Assembly: GCF_000317145.1 (NCBI RefSeq)
Contig: NC_019697.1
Span: 5,034,886-5,098,885 of the forward strand
From: Chamaesiphon minutus PCC 6605
Lineage (GTDB): Bacteria > Cyanobacteriota > Cyanobacteriia > Cyanobacteriales > Chamaesiphonaceae
Direction: 5' to 3'
Length of the DNA stretch: 64,000 bases
Positions within the stretch are counted from its first letter, which is position 1; every line of letters starts with the position of its first letter. Shown here piece after piece: positions 35,258-43,817 of this stretch. The notes below the pieces were generated by a model. That model worked only from the letters and a program-made list of their open reading frames with translations. It searched no databases and was not told the DNA's origin. Made by a program: the position numbers and the translations under genes.

Positions 35258-35869
35258 TTAAAATATTTGGGCGGTGGAGTGAAGGGGATCGAATTCAAAG
35301 CGACGATCGTAATCGGTCGCACCATAGAGATTGAAGCTAATCGTGGGTTCGTCGCTGATGGCTTCAATCTGGTGAATGGCATCGGGCATCAAACAGAGAA
35401 TGTCACCAGGAACGAGAATTCGATCGCCTGTTGCTTCGATGAGATCGGGAAATTCGGTTGTGGGCGATCGTTGCCAAAAAGTGTTTTTTTCTCGTCCATC
35501 TAACAGTGCCACAATTCCCCAAGCTGCATGATTGTGGACTGGTGAAGCCGTCCCTGGCGACCAAACCACTGTTTGAATCGTTATTAGAAAATCTGGCTCG
35601 TCATAGAGCGTTTGCACCGACCACCCCGTTTCGGGATCTGGTGATAAAAAGTTCAGTTGCAACCACTCACAACTATTTAGCAGCCGTCTGACTAGGGGAC
35701 AGATACGTTGGAGGCGAAGGAGATCGTCACTTTCTCGATCGACAATATCTTCAATATCAGTGAGAAAGCGATAAAGTCGATAAGGTCGATCTCCCCAATT
35801 CTCCCGTGCGTCAGTTTCACAAGGAACGCACAGCCCTGCATCTGTCACCAACCAGTCTCGATCTAACAT
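35258..35869 (-). CDS. Cupin, cysteine-dioxygenase-like
   Basis: Length 203 aa from ATG 35869 (MLDRDWLVTDAG); the frame extends nine codons upstream. The cupin motif SPVHNHAAWGIVALLDGREK supplies two His ligands, and a third His lies in LCLMPDAIHQIEAIS. This matches the cysteine dioxygenase type-I/PCO-like group, which oxidises small thiols with non-haem iron. It neighbours the kinase gene (17 bp downstream) and faces the thiol-redox cluster on the other strand. Exact substrate unknown. Confidence 0.8.
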   Translation of the reverse strand: MLDRDWLVTDAGLCVPCETDARENWGDRPYRLYRFLTDIEDIVDRESDDLLRLQRICPLVRRLLNSCEWLQLNFLSPDPETGWSVQTLYDEPDFLITIQTVVWSPGTASPVHNHAAWGIVALLDGREKNTFWQRSPTTEFPDLIEATGDRILVPGDILCLMPDAIHQIEAISDEPTISFNLYGATDYDRRFEFDPLHSTAQIF

Positions 35870-36355
35870 ACTTGCTTCCCTAGTATCCGATCTCAAGTTT
35901 AAGAGCAGGATTATAGATCTAGGTGATTCTTAGCTAATAACAAGATGAATTTTTGCTGAAGATGACAATTTTTTAATAATTTACTAAGTGAGTAAAAAAT
36001 CCCATCCTTGGAGGAATGCCGCAGGCAGGGTGAGCAGATCTCCACATTAGGTGATTCCCAGAAATAAACATACGCTCGCCGTTGGTTCGATCCTGGTTCC
36101 AGAGGCTTCGCCAATGACTTCGCTCAACCAACTGATGGATCGAGGGTTGAGCGAAGTCGAAACCCGTCAATCGAGGTATATTCTTTGTCGAGAATCACCT
36201 TAACCAGAATCTAAATGGATTCGATCTCCCTTGATTTTATCTAATATCCATGTTTTCTTCATCTGAGACTCATCTTGCTAGATTTTAATTATAGGTAAGC
36301 CCAAAACATTGGGCACACCGAATCGATACCTAAGTATTTTTACACAGAGAATCTA
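35870..36355. other. Intergenic stretch with a degenerate repeat end and a dispersed hairpin
   Basis: No gene seen. Around 35994-36040 the sequence resembles a decayed end of the MITE at 44854 (AAAAATCCCATCCTTGGAGG). A perfect 14-bp hairpin follows at 36117-36159. GAGAATCT immediately precedes the ATG of the next gene. Confidence 0.5.
36117..36159. repeat. GACTTCGCTCAACC hairpin
   Basis: Exact 14-bp complementarity between 36117-36130 and 36146-36159. This word is a common dispersed repeat in cyanobacteria. Confidence 0.7.
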
Positions 36356-36880
36356 ATGAAAGTTCAATTTCTTGCTACATTTGCGGCGATCTCATTACTG
36401 AGCGTTACTGCCGTTGCTCCGACCATCTTCTTTGGTACAAACGCTGCGGTTGCTGGTTGTGCGGGTAAAACAAATCCTTGTGCTGCTAAACCCAATCCAT
36501 GTGCTGGTAAAAAAACTTCTAATTCTGTTGGTGGCCCCTTGGCAAAACAATTACAAGGGAAGCCAGTCGTTGTCGATATCTATGCTAGTTGGTGCCCCGC
36601 TTGCAAAAATATTGCCCCCACTGTTTCCAAAATCAAGCAGCAGTACGGTAACAAAATCACTTTCGTGACATTAGATGTATCTGACAAATCTAGCTCTGCT
36701 AAAGCTGAAGCCACGGCTAAAAAATTGGGTTTGAGTAAGTTTTTTGCAGCTAATAAAACTCAAACTGGTTCGCTGACGATCGTCGATCCAGCCACCGGGA
36801 ATATCTTAGGACAGGAACGTAACAATGCCGAGCTAACTGCTTATTCAACCGTATTAGATTCGGCGATCTCCAAAAAATAG
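36356..36880 (+). CDS. Exported thioredoxin-fold protein, probable lipoprotein
   Basis: Length 174 aa. The N-terminal signal ends in NAAVAGC, a plausible lipobox with Cys34, although a normal signal-peptidase site is possible. A short Cys/Pro/Lys segment with repeated NPCA follows. The thioredoxin domain has the active site YASWCPACKNIAP and a cis-Pro-like turn near SLTIVDPATGN. It resembles TlpA/TxlA-type thiol reductases or oxidants outside the cytoplasmic membrane. First of four co-directional genes with CcdA, thioredoxin reductase and a thioredoxin, which would feed it electrons. Confidence 0.85.
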   Translation: MKVQFLATFAAISLLSVTAVAPTIFFGTNAAVAGCAGKTNPCAAKPNPCAGKKTSNSVGGPLAKQLQGKPVVVDIYASWCPACKNIAPTVSKIKQQYGNKITFVTLDVSDKSSSAKAEATAKKLGLSKFFAANKTQTGSLTIVDPATGNILGQERNNAELTAYSTVLDSAISKK

Positions 36881-37112
36881 ACCTGTTCGTAGAAGTAAGC
36901 GGATACTCTATTCTCTTTCCCTTCACGAAGTCTCTGCCTGCGCAGAAGCTGTTCTATGCAGGCAAAGTCTACGCCAATGATGTTATTCCATTTACTCCTC
37001 CTAATTTTTTTATTGTTTATAAAAAACATTCGTCAAAAATCATGAACGATCTGAGAGTGATTATTTTAATTTAGCATGGCTATCATTCGATCGCAAATAT
37101 CAGGAAAATATT

Positions 37113-37973
37113 ATGAAATTAGAGCAAGAACAAGATCTTGAGTCGCACCCAAATGGGCGCGAAAAAATACATCCAAAGATCGCCAAGAAATGGGTTTTGT
37201 TCGGTGGTTTAGCACTACTGGGCTTGGTATTAGCATTACTGATTACTGGCCCAATTTCTCAAGGAATCGAACACATAATTTCACTTGCAGAAAACCGCTA
37301 TCAGCAATGGTTTTCTAAACAAGATACGGCTAATCCATTAGTATTAGTGCCATTAGCTTTTATCGGCGGCTTAATCGCCAGTGTTTCCCCCTGTATTCTG
37401 GCACTGTTACCACTGAATTTGAGCTATATTGGCACCCGTAATATTACTTCTCGTGGTGATGCTTTTGTTAAAGCTGGATTGTTCGTACTCGGTAATGTCA
37501 TCATTCTCGGTTTGTTTGGGTTAGTATCATCATTTGCTGGCGCAGTAATGGTGGAATATCGCGGTCATATTAATATGGTAGTCGGCGCGATTATACTAAT
37601 TATGGGTTTTGGCCTATTAGGATTGATTAAAATCCCCTTACCCCAAATTAATGTCGATGGCTCAAATTTTGGCCCCTTTGGTGTGGGTTTAACATTTGCT
37701 TTAGTTAGTTCGCCTTGTGCGAGTCCAGTCTTATTTGCCGTTCTCGCTGCCGCAGGTGCTAGCGGTTCCCAATTACTCGCCGTACTGACAATGGCAAGTT
37801 ATGCCTTTGGTTATACGATTATTATCTTTCTAGCTAGTTTGCTAACTGGTTTTGCCAAGCAAGCAAATCTACTATTAAAACATTCACAGAATATTACCAG
37901 ATTTGGTAGTGTATCTCTAATTTTGGCAGGGATTTACTATCTATTTACTGGGGCACAATGGTTTTTCGCTTAG
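37113..37973 (+). CDS. ccdA: CcdA/DsbD-type transmembrane thiol-electron transporter
   Basis: Length 286 aa. A longer-than-usual charged N-terminus and an extra first helix (WVLFGGLALLGLVLALLITG) precede the conserved CcdA core of about six helices. The redox cysteines are in GLIASVSPCILALLPLNLSY and ALVSSPCASPVLFAVLAA. Family knowledge: these two Cys shuttle electrons from cytoplasmic thioredoxin across the membrane for cytochrome c maturation or disulfide reduction. The neighbouring reductase, thioredoxin and exported thioredoxin-like protein supply the donors and acceptor. The extra N-terminal helix is atypical. 232 bp after the lipoprotein gene; TrxB follows in 26-34 bp. Confidence 0.92.
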   Translation: MKLEQEQDLESHPNGREKIHPKIAKKWVLFGGLALLGLVLALLITGPISQGIEHIISLAENRYQQWFSKQDTANPLVLVPLAFIGGLIASVSPCILALLPLNLSYIGTRNITSRGDAFVKAGLFVLGNVIILGLFGLVSSFAGAVMVEYRGHINMVVGAIILIMGFGLLGLIKIPLPQINVDGSNFGPFGVGLTFALVSSPCASPVLFAVLAAAGASGSQLLAVLTMASYAFGYTIIIFLASLLTGFAKQANLLLKHSQNITRFGSVSLILAGIYYLFTGAQWFFA

Positions 37974-38007
37974 TTGTTGCTTTTGGGCTAATTAATGGAT
38001 GAGAACT

Positions 38008-38946
38008 ATGATAGAAAAGCTCGTAATTATTGGTTCGGGTCCAGCAGGTTATACGGCAGCAATCTATGCCGGACGCGCTCAATTGCAACCATTGATGTTT
38101 GAAGGTTTTGTGGTTGGAGGATTGCCAGGTGGTCAATTAATGACTACCACAGAAGTGGAGAATTTCCCTGGCTTTCCAGAGGGAATTCAGGGGCCACATT
38201 TGATGAAAGAAATGCGCCAGCAAGCTGTTCGCTGGGGGGCAAAATTAATTACTGATGATGTAGTTAGAGTCAATTTTAGTTATAGACCATTTACGATCGC
38301 GACTGATGACCTAGAAATAAAAGCTCAAGCGGTAATTATTTGTACTGGTGCAACTGCCAAGCGACTGCATATTGTGGGAGAACAGCAATTTTGGAATAAT
38401 GGGATCTCTGCCTGTGCAATTTGCGATGGTACAAATCCCTTATTTAAAAATGTAGAAATTGCGGTAGTTGGCGGTGGTGATTCGGCAGCGGAAGAGGCCT
38501 TGTATTTAACTAAATATGCCAGCAAAGTACATATGTTAGTCAGAAGCGATCGATTGCGAGCTTCTAAAATTATGCAGGAGCGGGTTTTAAAACATGATAA
38601 AATTCGAGTGCATTGGCAAGCATTACCAATTAGTGCTGATGGCGATGATGTCCTTCGTAACGTGCAGATTCAAGACCAAAAATCTGGCGTAATAACTGAG
38701 TTAAAAGTTGGTGGTTTATTTTACGCGATCGGACATACGCCCAATACCCAACTTTTTCAAGACATATTAGATTTAGACGATAAAGGTTATATCAAAACCA
38801 TTGGTAAATCCACTGCCACCAATATTGCAGGTGTATGGGCTGCTGGTGATGTCCAAGACCACATCTACCGTCAAGCAATTACGGCGGCTGGTACTGGCTG
38901 TATGGCAGCACTAGAAGCCGAACGCTGGTTAGCCGAAATTTATTAA
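38008..38946 (+). CDS. trxB: Thioredoxin reductase
   Basis: Length 312 aa from the ATG at 38008, which has GGA eight bases upstream; an in-frame ATG at 37999 gives 315 aa. FAD motif [19 protein letters not shown], redox-active CAIC in [14 protein letters not shown] motif [15 protein letters not shown] (seen as [14 protein letters not shown]) and the C-terminal FAD motif [20 protein letters not shown]. All elements of low-molecular-weight TrxB are present. CAIC instead of CATC is a minor variant. It would reduce the thioredoxin encoded 30 bp downstream with NADPH. In cyanobacteria many thioredoxins depend on ferredoxin, so a dedicated NADPH branch next to CcdA is notable. Confidence 0.93.
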   Translation: MIEKLVIIGSGPAGYTAAIYAGRAQLQPLMFEGFVVGGLPGGQLMTTTEVENFPGFPEGIQGPHLMKEMRQQAVRWGAKLITDDVVRVNFSYRPFTIATDDLEIKAQAVIICTGATAKRLHIVGEQQFWNNGISACAICDGTNPLFKNVEIAVVGGGDSAAEEALYLTKYASKVHMLVRSDRLRASKIMQERVLKHDKIRVHWQALPISADGDDVLRNVQIQDQKSGVITELKVGGLFYAIGHTPNTQLFQDILDLDDKGYIKTIGKSTATNIAGVWAAGDVQDHIYRQAITAAGTGCMAALEAERWLAEIY

Positions 38947-38976
38947 TTCAAAGATAATTTAGAGGTAATATTTAAG

Positions 38977-39306
38977 ATGTCAGCATCAACTTTTCCCCAA
39001 GGTCGTCCAGCTTTTGAACAATTGAAAAGTGACTCTAATAAACTAATTCTAGTCGAAGTGAGCGCGCCGCACTGTAGCTCTTGCGATACGCTCAGACCTA
39101 TTTTGCATCAACTAGCCACCGAACAAAATGGCAACTTCGATCTAGTAGAAATCGATATGACTGAAGAACCAGATCTCGCGATCGATCTCGGCATTCGTAG
39201 CGTTCCAACTGTCGTTTTATTTAAAGATGGTCAATTGCTAGAAAAAATTGTGGGACTAAAGCCTAAAAAGTTATATATAGAAACAATTCAGAAATGGGTT
39301 CGCTAA
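38977..39306 (+). CDS. Thioredoxin with atypical CSSC active site
   Basis: Length 109 aa, single thioredoxin domain without signal peptide. The active site reads APHCSSCDTLRP, so WCGPC is replaced by HCSSC, which should alter redox potential. The cis-Pro is in IRSVPTVVLFKDG. TAGAGGT-type site precedes the ATG (AGAGGTAATATTTAAG). Follows trxB by 30 bp and overlaps the next gene by 13 bp, so it is in one operon. Likely the cytoplasmic carrier from TrxB to CcdA. Confidence 0.9.
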   Translation: MSASTFPQGRPAFEQLKSDSNKLILVEVSAPHCSSCDTLRPILHQLATEQNGNFDLVEIDMTEEPDLAIDLGIRSVPTVVLFKDGQLLEKIVGLKPKKLYIETIQKWVR

Positions 39307-40112
39307 ACTCGATCTTTATTCAGGAGCAAGGTTGTATTTTGAAATTATTATCGGTTCCAAGTCTGACAGGATTGATGGTGGGTTTACTGGTGTCGGCAAG
39401 TTATGTGCCTTCGGCTCAGGCTAGCTATATTTGTGCGAATGGCCCTGGTGCTGACGAAGTACAGGTGGGGTGGACTTATGCTCCCAGCGGCGGTAGTGGT
39501 AGTAATCGTTTCCGGCTATGCGAAAAAAACCGGAATGGCGGAGGTTCTAACTCAGGCTCATCCGCCGAGCCAAGACCCGATCCGTTCAAAGGAAGGCTAG
39601 AGGCGATATCTGCGGTAACGAGTGCCCTGCAAGGCAATTTAGCAGAGCGAGAACGCATTATCAAGAGTCCGAAGTACCAAGCATACATGAATGGCGAATG
39701 GGAATTTTCAGGTAAAAATGGTGGGCCTTGTGCGGCTATTTATTCACGAAAGGGTGAGATTGTTGTGATGTCAGGGCTAGGTGGGAAATCCAAAAACGGC
39801 TCCTTAATCTTCCTTAGCAGCAATATCCCCCGTCCAGCCAGCCCCAAAATCATTAGTGTCACACTGAGCCAAGATAATTATCAGCCGCAAACAGTGAAAG
39901 CCGCCAACCATACATTGACATTGACCAACACATCACTTGGGGCGATTGAGCTAGCCATACCAAACCTGGAAGCTGGCTTAGCGGGGGGGAAAAGCACAAA
40001 CCGTTACAATTTAGCAATGGACGGTAAGTCCATAGTAAATATTGAGTTTCAGGGCGGTTCGGAGGTAATCGACAGACTTCGTAAATGTCTGAGTACCCGC
40101 GCCAATAAGTAG
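39294..40112 (+). CDS. Secreted protein of unknown function
   Basis: Length 272 aa from ATG 39294, overlapping the thioredoxin gene by 13 bp. A TTG at 39339 preceded by AAGG is a possible alternative start and would put the signal peptide at the N-terminus (LLSVPSLTGLMVGLLVSASY, cleavage near AQA). The mature part has a Gly/Ser/Asn-rich linker (about 75-95), a pair-rich middle region with one Cys in GGPCAAIYSRKG, and a beta-rich C-terminal half. Four cysteines in total in the mature part (YICANG, RLCEK, GPCAA, RKCLS) are possible targets of the upstream redox genes. No family recognised. Confidence 0.7.
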   Translation: MGSLNSIFIQEQGCILKLLSVPSLTGLMVGLLVSASYVPSAQASYICANGPGADEVQVGWTYAPSGGSGSNRFRLCEKNRNGGGSNSGSSAEPRPDPFKGRLEAISAVTSALQGNLAERERIIKSPKYQAYMNGEWEFSGKNGGPCAAIYSRKGEIVVMSGLGGKSKNGSLIFLSSNIPRPASPKIISVTLSQDNYQPQTVKAANHTLTLTNTSLGAIELAIPNLEAGLAGGKSTNRYNLAMDGKSIVNIEFQGGSEVIDRLRKCLSTRANK

Positions 40113-40538
40113 GTGTTTTGCTCGATCCATTTCTGTTTGGATTGCTGAGTTTAAGGAAGTTATCTGATGAGATGACTTCCCAGCCTCCGCGCATTGTCTT
40201 GGCTGGAAATGGCAAATTCGGAACTGACAAATTGAGAAAATCTAGGAACTAATCAATAGACAATTTAGCCAGTAGGTTAGGGTCGTCAGGGTCATTAGGG
40301 TCAGGATGGCCAAAGAAGCCACTCCAATTTTTGCAATTACGGATAGTCAGTCAGTGCAAATTCTATGCGATCGGTTGCTGTAAATGATTTGCCAGTACTA
40401 GAAATTATCCACTTTATATATAGGTGAGATGTCGCTCATGAGTTATTAACATCATGAGTAATTTTCATTGAAATGCTTGTGTGGCGAGAGTTTTGGCGAC
40501 ATTTAATTTCGGAAGAAATTTTATTTGAGAAGTCTTGC
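40113..40538. other. Gene-free stretch upstream of curlin-like copy C
   Basis: No supported gene. Bases from about 40425 are related to 31430-31575 after copy B (shared ATTTTATTTGAGAAG and AAAGTGAATCCATC), showing that the two loci descend from one duplicated region. Confidence 0.6.
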
Positions 40539-41131
40539 GGAAAGTGAATCCATCGATCTGTAGATATTGGTACGAACACAAAAGACACAACTCAAACCCA
40601 CAGTTAACCACTCGAAAACACAGATTAAAGTCTAAATTAAATCTCCAAGTTTTCCGAAATTAACTCAATAACATTTGTTGTCTTGAGTGTAAGTAACCAC
40701 TAAAAAACCATCTCTACTTAAATAGGAATACTCAGCTCATGAACTTCAAATCTATCCTCGTTCTCGGTCTCGGCGTCGCTACATTGGGTCTGACTCTTCC
40801 CGCTCATGCTGATACAGCTAATGTTAATACCAGCAGCCAAACTACCGTGATTACTGGCAACAAAAACAAGATCGACCAACGGAACACTTCCACCATTCGC
40901 AACACGGGCATCGGTCGTCCGACTTTTGAAAGCACTGGTAGCAGCAATGATAACGCTCAAGCTGTAGATGTTTTCGGCAATCGCAACCGTGTCGAGCAAA
41001 AAAATACTAGCGACATCAAAAACGTTCGTGTCAACCCCCGCCGCTACTAAGGTGTGACTGAGGTTGTCAGTTCACTTCACTGACAACCGCCGCTATTTAA
41101 ACTCTTTGATTCGATTTTAATTAATTAATTC
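40539..41131. repeat. 593-bp identical block, copy 2
   Basis: Direct repeat of 30362-30954. The match ends at TTAATTAATTC, after which the two loci differ. Confidence 0.85.
40739..41050 (+). CDS. Small secreted curlin-like repeat protein, copy C
   Basis: Length 103 aa, identical to copy A at base level because it lies in the 593-bp repeated block. Signal peptide to AHA, then two Q-x5-GNxN-x3-Q units. First of a pair with copy D. Confidence 0.75.
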   Translation: MNFKSILVLGLGVATLGLTLPAHADTANVNTSSQTTVITGNKNKIDQRNTSTIRNTGIGRPTFESTGSSNDNAQAVDVFGNRNRVEQKNTSDIKNVRVNPRRY

Positions 41132-41157
41132 GCTCGCTCATCAGGAATACTCAGCTC

Positions 41158-41466
41158 ATGAACTTCAAATCTATCCTCGTTCTCGGTCTCGGCGTCGCTA
41201 CATTAGGTCTGACTCTTCCCGCTCATGCTGATACGGCTAGTGTCAATAGCAACAACCAAAGCACCGTCATTACTGGTAATAACAACGTCGTCAATCAAAG
41301 AAATACTTCTAGGATTCGCAATACTCAAACTGGTGGTCGCACTTTTGAGAATACTGGTAGTGTCAATGATAGCAATCAAGTTGTCGATATCTTCGGTGAT
41401 GGCAACCGTGTCGATCAAACAAATCGCAGCGACATCAACAATGTTCGTCATAACCGCCGCAGATAA
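41158..41466 (+). CDS. Small secreted curlin-like repeat protein, copy D (diverged)
   Basis: Length 102 aa. The first 25 codons (signal peptide) are almost identical in DNA to copies A-C, but the mature part differs: ASVNSNNQSTVITGNNNVVN and VDIFGDGNRVDQTNRSDINN. The glutamine/asparagine spacing of the repeat is kept while other residues vary, which is what selection for an amyloid-like fold would leave. Ends in basic NRRR. 108 bp after copy C; terminator at 41517. Confidence 0.75.
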   Translation: MNFKSILVLGLGVATLGLTLPAHADTASVNSNNQSTVITGNNNVVNQRNTSRIRNTQTGGRTFENTGSVNDSNQVVDIFGDGNRVDQTNRSDINNVRHNRRR

Positions 41467-41516
41467 TGTTACTGCACTCAATTAAATCCGAACTTGGATA
41501 ATAACTCGATTTCAAA

Positions 41517-41562
41517 CAACTCGCTCATTTACCAAATTGCGTAAGTGAGCGAGTTGTTTTTG
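41517..41562 (+). terminator. Terminator after the curlin-like pair C/D
   Basis: 16-bp stem, 41517-41532 with 41541-41556, one G-U pair, followed by five T residues. Its stem is homologous to the terminator at 31346. The remaining sequence to 41777 shows no gene. Confidence 0.85.
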
Positions 41563-41777
41563 GCTGTAATACTTGACTTGACTCATGATATGTCACCAAA
41601 TAAAACAGATCGAAGGTTGCCAAGTTGTTATATATTAAGTAACCGACCTTATGGTAATTTGGATTCGTTAGCTAATTGGCAGCTTGTGACGATGCTCTCG
41701 ATCCAAAGGCCGTGTCTAGAGAGAGGCTGCCGTAAAGGCGATCGGCTCTTAAATTATTATGGTAATTACTTACATCT

Positions 41778-43388
41778 ATGAATAGATGGCGTCATGTTAG
41801 CTTAGTTTCGATCGCGCTACTGTTGGTAACGAGTTGCTCGCAAAGCAGCAATAATTCGCCAACGGCGATCGCCAGTAGCGATGAAGGTAGAATTACGGTG
41901 GGGACGACGCAAAAACCGCGCACCCTCGATCCTGCGGATGCTTACGAACTGAGATCGATCGCCTTGATTCGGAATTTGAGCGACAGGTTGTATACTTACG
42001 ATCCGGGTAGCACCGAACTCAAGCCCCAGCTAGCCATCACATTACCTACAGTTAGTCCCGATGGTTTGACTTATACCATTCCCTTGCGGCAGGGAGTCGT
42101 CTTTCACGATGGCACACCGTTTAATGCCGCTGCGATGGCTTTTTCGCTGCAACGGTTCATTCAAAATAAAGGTAAACCATCATCCCTATTATCCGATCGA
42201 ATCGAGACAATTACCGCCACTGGAACTTATGAACTGACTATTAAACTCAAAAAACCCTTTAGTGCCCTGGCTTCAGTCTTGGCATTTCCTGGCACATGTG
42301 CGGTATCTCCTAAAGCTTATAAAATTGGTAAAAATCAATTTGAAGCTAATACCTTTGTCGGCACGGGGCCTTACAAACTTACAGAATATGGTACCGATCG
42401 GGTAAAATTAACCGCATTCGATCGCTATTGGGGTGCCAAACCACTCAATCGCGGCGTCAATCTCCAGATTTTCAACAGCAATTCCGCCAATCTCTATAAC
42501 TCCTTCCGCACCGGAGCCGTCGATGTCGCCTTCCAATCTCTCGAACCCGATCAGGTTAAAAGTCTGGAAGAAGGAGCCAAAGCAGGCAAATGGCAATCGA
42601 TCGCGATCGATGGTAGCGTGACTAGTTATCTGATCCTCAACGTCCTCCAGAAGCCCCTAGATAACCCCCTAGTCCGTCAAGCACTCGCCGCCTTAATCGA
42701 TCGACCCACCATCAACGAACGCGTCTTGTACGGCCAGGGCAGCCCCTTATACAGCATCTTACCCAGCACCTTTAGCGTCTCCCAACCAGTTTTTAAAAAC
42801 GCATATGGCGATGGTAATATCGCCAAAGCCAAACAACTCCTCACCCAAGCCGGATTTTCGCCTCAGAACCCCGCCAAAATCCAAATCTGGTATCCCTCCG
42901 GTTCCACCCCGCGCCGCCTCACGTCGGGCTTTCTACGCGCCTATGCCAAGCAAAAATTGGGCGGGATGCTAGAGATCGAACCCAACACGATCGAGTCGGC
43001 ATCGTTCTTTAAATACGCCAGTAAGAATATTTATCCAGCCACCCTCCAAGACTGGTACCCCGACTTTCTCGATCCCGACAACTTCGTCCAACCTTTCCTC
43101 GAATGTCCCAAAGGCTCGGTGGCTAAAGGCTGCGAAGAGGGCAGCAGTCAATCGCAAGGCTCATTTTATTATAGCGATCGGATGAATCAACTCCTTACCG
43201 CCCAAGGCAAAGAAACAGACCCCACCAAACGCAAACAAATCTACGCTGATATTCAAACCCTCATTCAACAAGATGTCCCCCTAATTCCCCTCTGGCAAAC
43301 CAAAGATTTTGTCTTCGCCAAAAAAGGCATGAGCGGCATCCAGCTCGATCCGCTTCAGAATTTGTTGTATTCGCAAATGAAGAAGTAG
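41778..43388 (+). CDS. Peptide/nickel-type ABC transporter substrate-binding lipoprotein
   Basis: Length 536 aa. Lipoprotein signal with lipobox LVTSC (Cys20). Family-5 solute-binding domain: GTTQKPRTLDPADAYELRSI, TYTIPLRQGVVFHDGTPFNA and VGTGPYKLTEY. It would capture oligopeptides or similar ligands in the periplasm. The cognate permease gene follows at 43818, but a four-helix-bundle gene framed by inverted repeats lies between them. No second permease or ATPase gene is present here, so the rest of the transporter must be elsewhere. Confidence 0.9.
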   Translation: MNRWRHVSLVSIALLLVTSCSQSSNNSPTAIASSDEGRITVGTTQKPRTLDPADAYELRSIALIRNLSDRLYTYDPGSTELKPQLAITLPTVSPDGLTYTIPLRQGVVFHDGTPFNAAAMAFSLQRFIQNKGKPSSLLSDRIETITATGTYELTIKLKKPFSALASVLAFPGTCAVSPKAYKIGKNQFEANTFVGTGPYKLTEYGTDRVKLTAFDRYWGAKPLNRGVNLQIFNSNSANLYNSFRTGAVDVAFQSLEPDQVKSLEEGAKAGKWQSIAIDGSVTSYLILNVLQKPLDNPLVRQALAALIDRPTINERVLYGQGSPLYSILPSTFSVSQPVFKNAYGDGNIAKAKQLLTQAGFSPQNPAKIQIWYPSGSTPRRLTSGFLRAYAKQKLGGMLEIEPNTIESASFFKYASKNIYPATLQDWYPDFLDPDNFVQPFLECPKGSVAKGCEEGSSQSQGSFYYSDRMNQLLTAQGKETDPTKRKQIYADIQTLIQQDVPLIPLWQTKDFVFAKKGMSGIQLDPLQNLLYSQMKK

Positions 43389-43394
43389 GGGTAT

Positions 43395-43812
43395 AGTTGA
43401 TAGTTGATAGTTGATAGTTGATAAGTAGTGAGTAAATATATTGTTAGAGATAAATCATTTAATTTCGCATTACGAATAATAAAATCATACAAATATCTGA
43501 CAGAGCAAAAAAGAGAATATGTTTTAAGCAAGCAAGTGCTGCGAAGCGGTACAGCAATTGGAGCATTGATTAGAGAAGCTGAGCAAGGTGAGAGCAAGGC
43601 AGATTTTATTCATAAGTTGGCAATTGCTCTCAAAGAAGCTAAAGAGACAGAATATTGGCTAGATCTTTTATTTCATTCTGACTATATCGAAGAAAAAAGC
43701 TATGAATCTATCCATGCGGACGTAGAAGAGCTAATTAAACTACTAATTTCCATCATTAAAACATCTAAAAATATCTAAAACCATCAACTATCAACTATCA
43801 ACTATCAACTAA
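43395..43812. mobile_element. Candidate mobile cassette: S23 gene framed by 29-bp inverted heptamer repeats
   Basis: Left arm 43395-43423 and right arm 43784-43812 are perfect complements, each four copies of TAGTTGA plus one base. The 418-bp unit contains only the four-helix-bundle gene and sits exactly between the stop of the binding protein (43388) and the start of the permease (43818). Confidence 0.6.
43428..43778 (+). CDS. Four-helix-bundle protein of the S23/IVS family
   Basis: Length 116 aa. The core VLSKQVLRSGTAIGALIREA and the KADFIHKLAIALKEAKETEY block are diagnostic of the family first seen inside 23S rRNA intervening sequences and related to Avd of diversity-generating retroelements. 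Family knowledge: pentameric helical bundles with basic surfaces that bind nucleic acid; function as stand-alone genes unknown. Start at GTG 43428 or nearby. No reverse transcriptase is present. AT-rich and free of HIP1 sites, unlike the flanking transporter genes. Confidence 0.88.
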   Translation: MSKYIVRDKSFNFALRIIKSYKYLTEQKREYVLSKQVLRSGTAIGALIREAEQGESKADFIHKLAIALKEAKETEYWLDLLFHSDYIEEKSYESIHADVEELIKLLISIIKTSKNI

Positions 43813-43817
43813 ACCTT

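Noticed and set aside
36060-36110. Possible tRNA because of GGTTCGATCC near 36085.
   Set aside because: No acceptor or anticodon stem could be formed around it; it is next to a dispersed hairpin repeat.
43395-43812. Considered a diversity-generating retroelement because the S23 protein resembles Avd.
   Set aside because: No reverse transcriptase, template repeat or variable repeat is found nearby.
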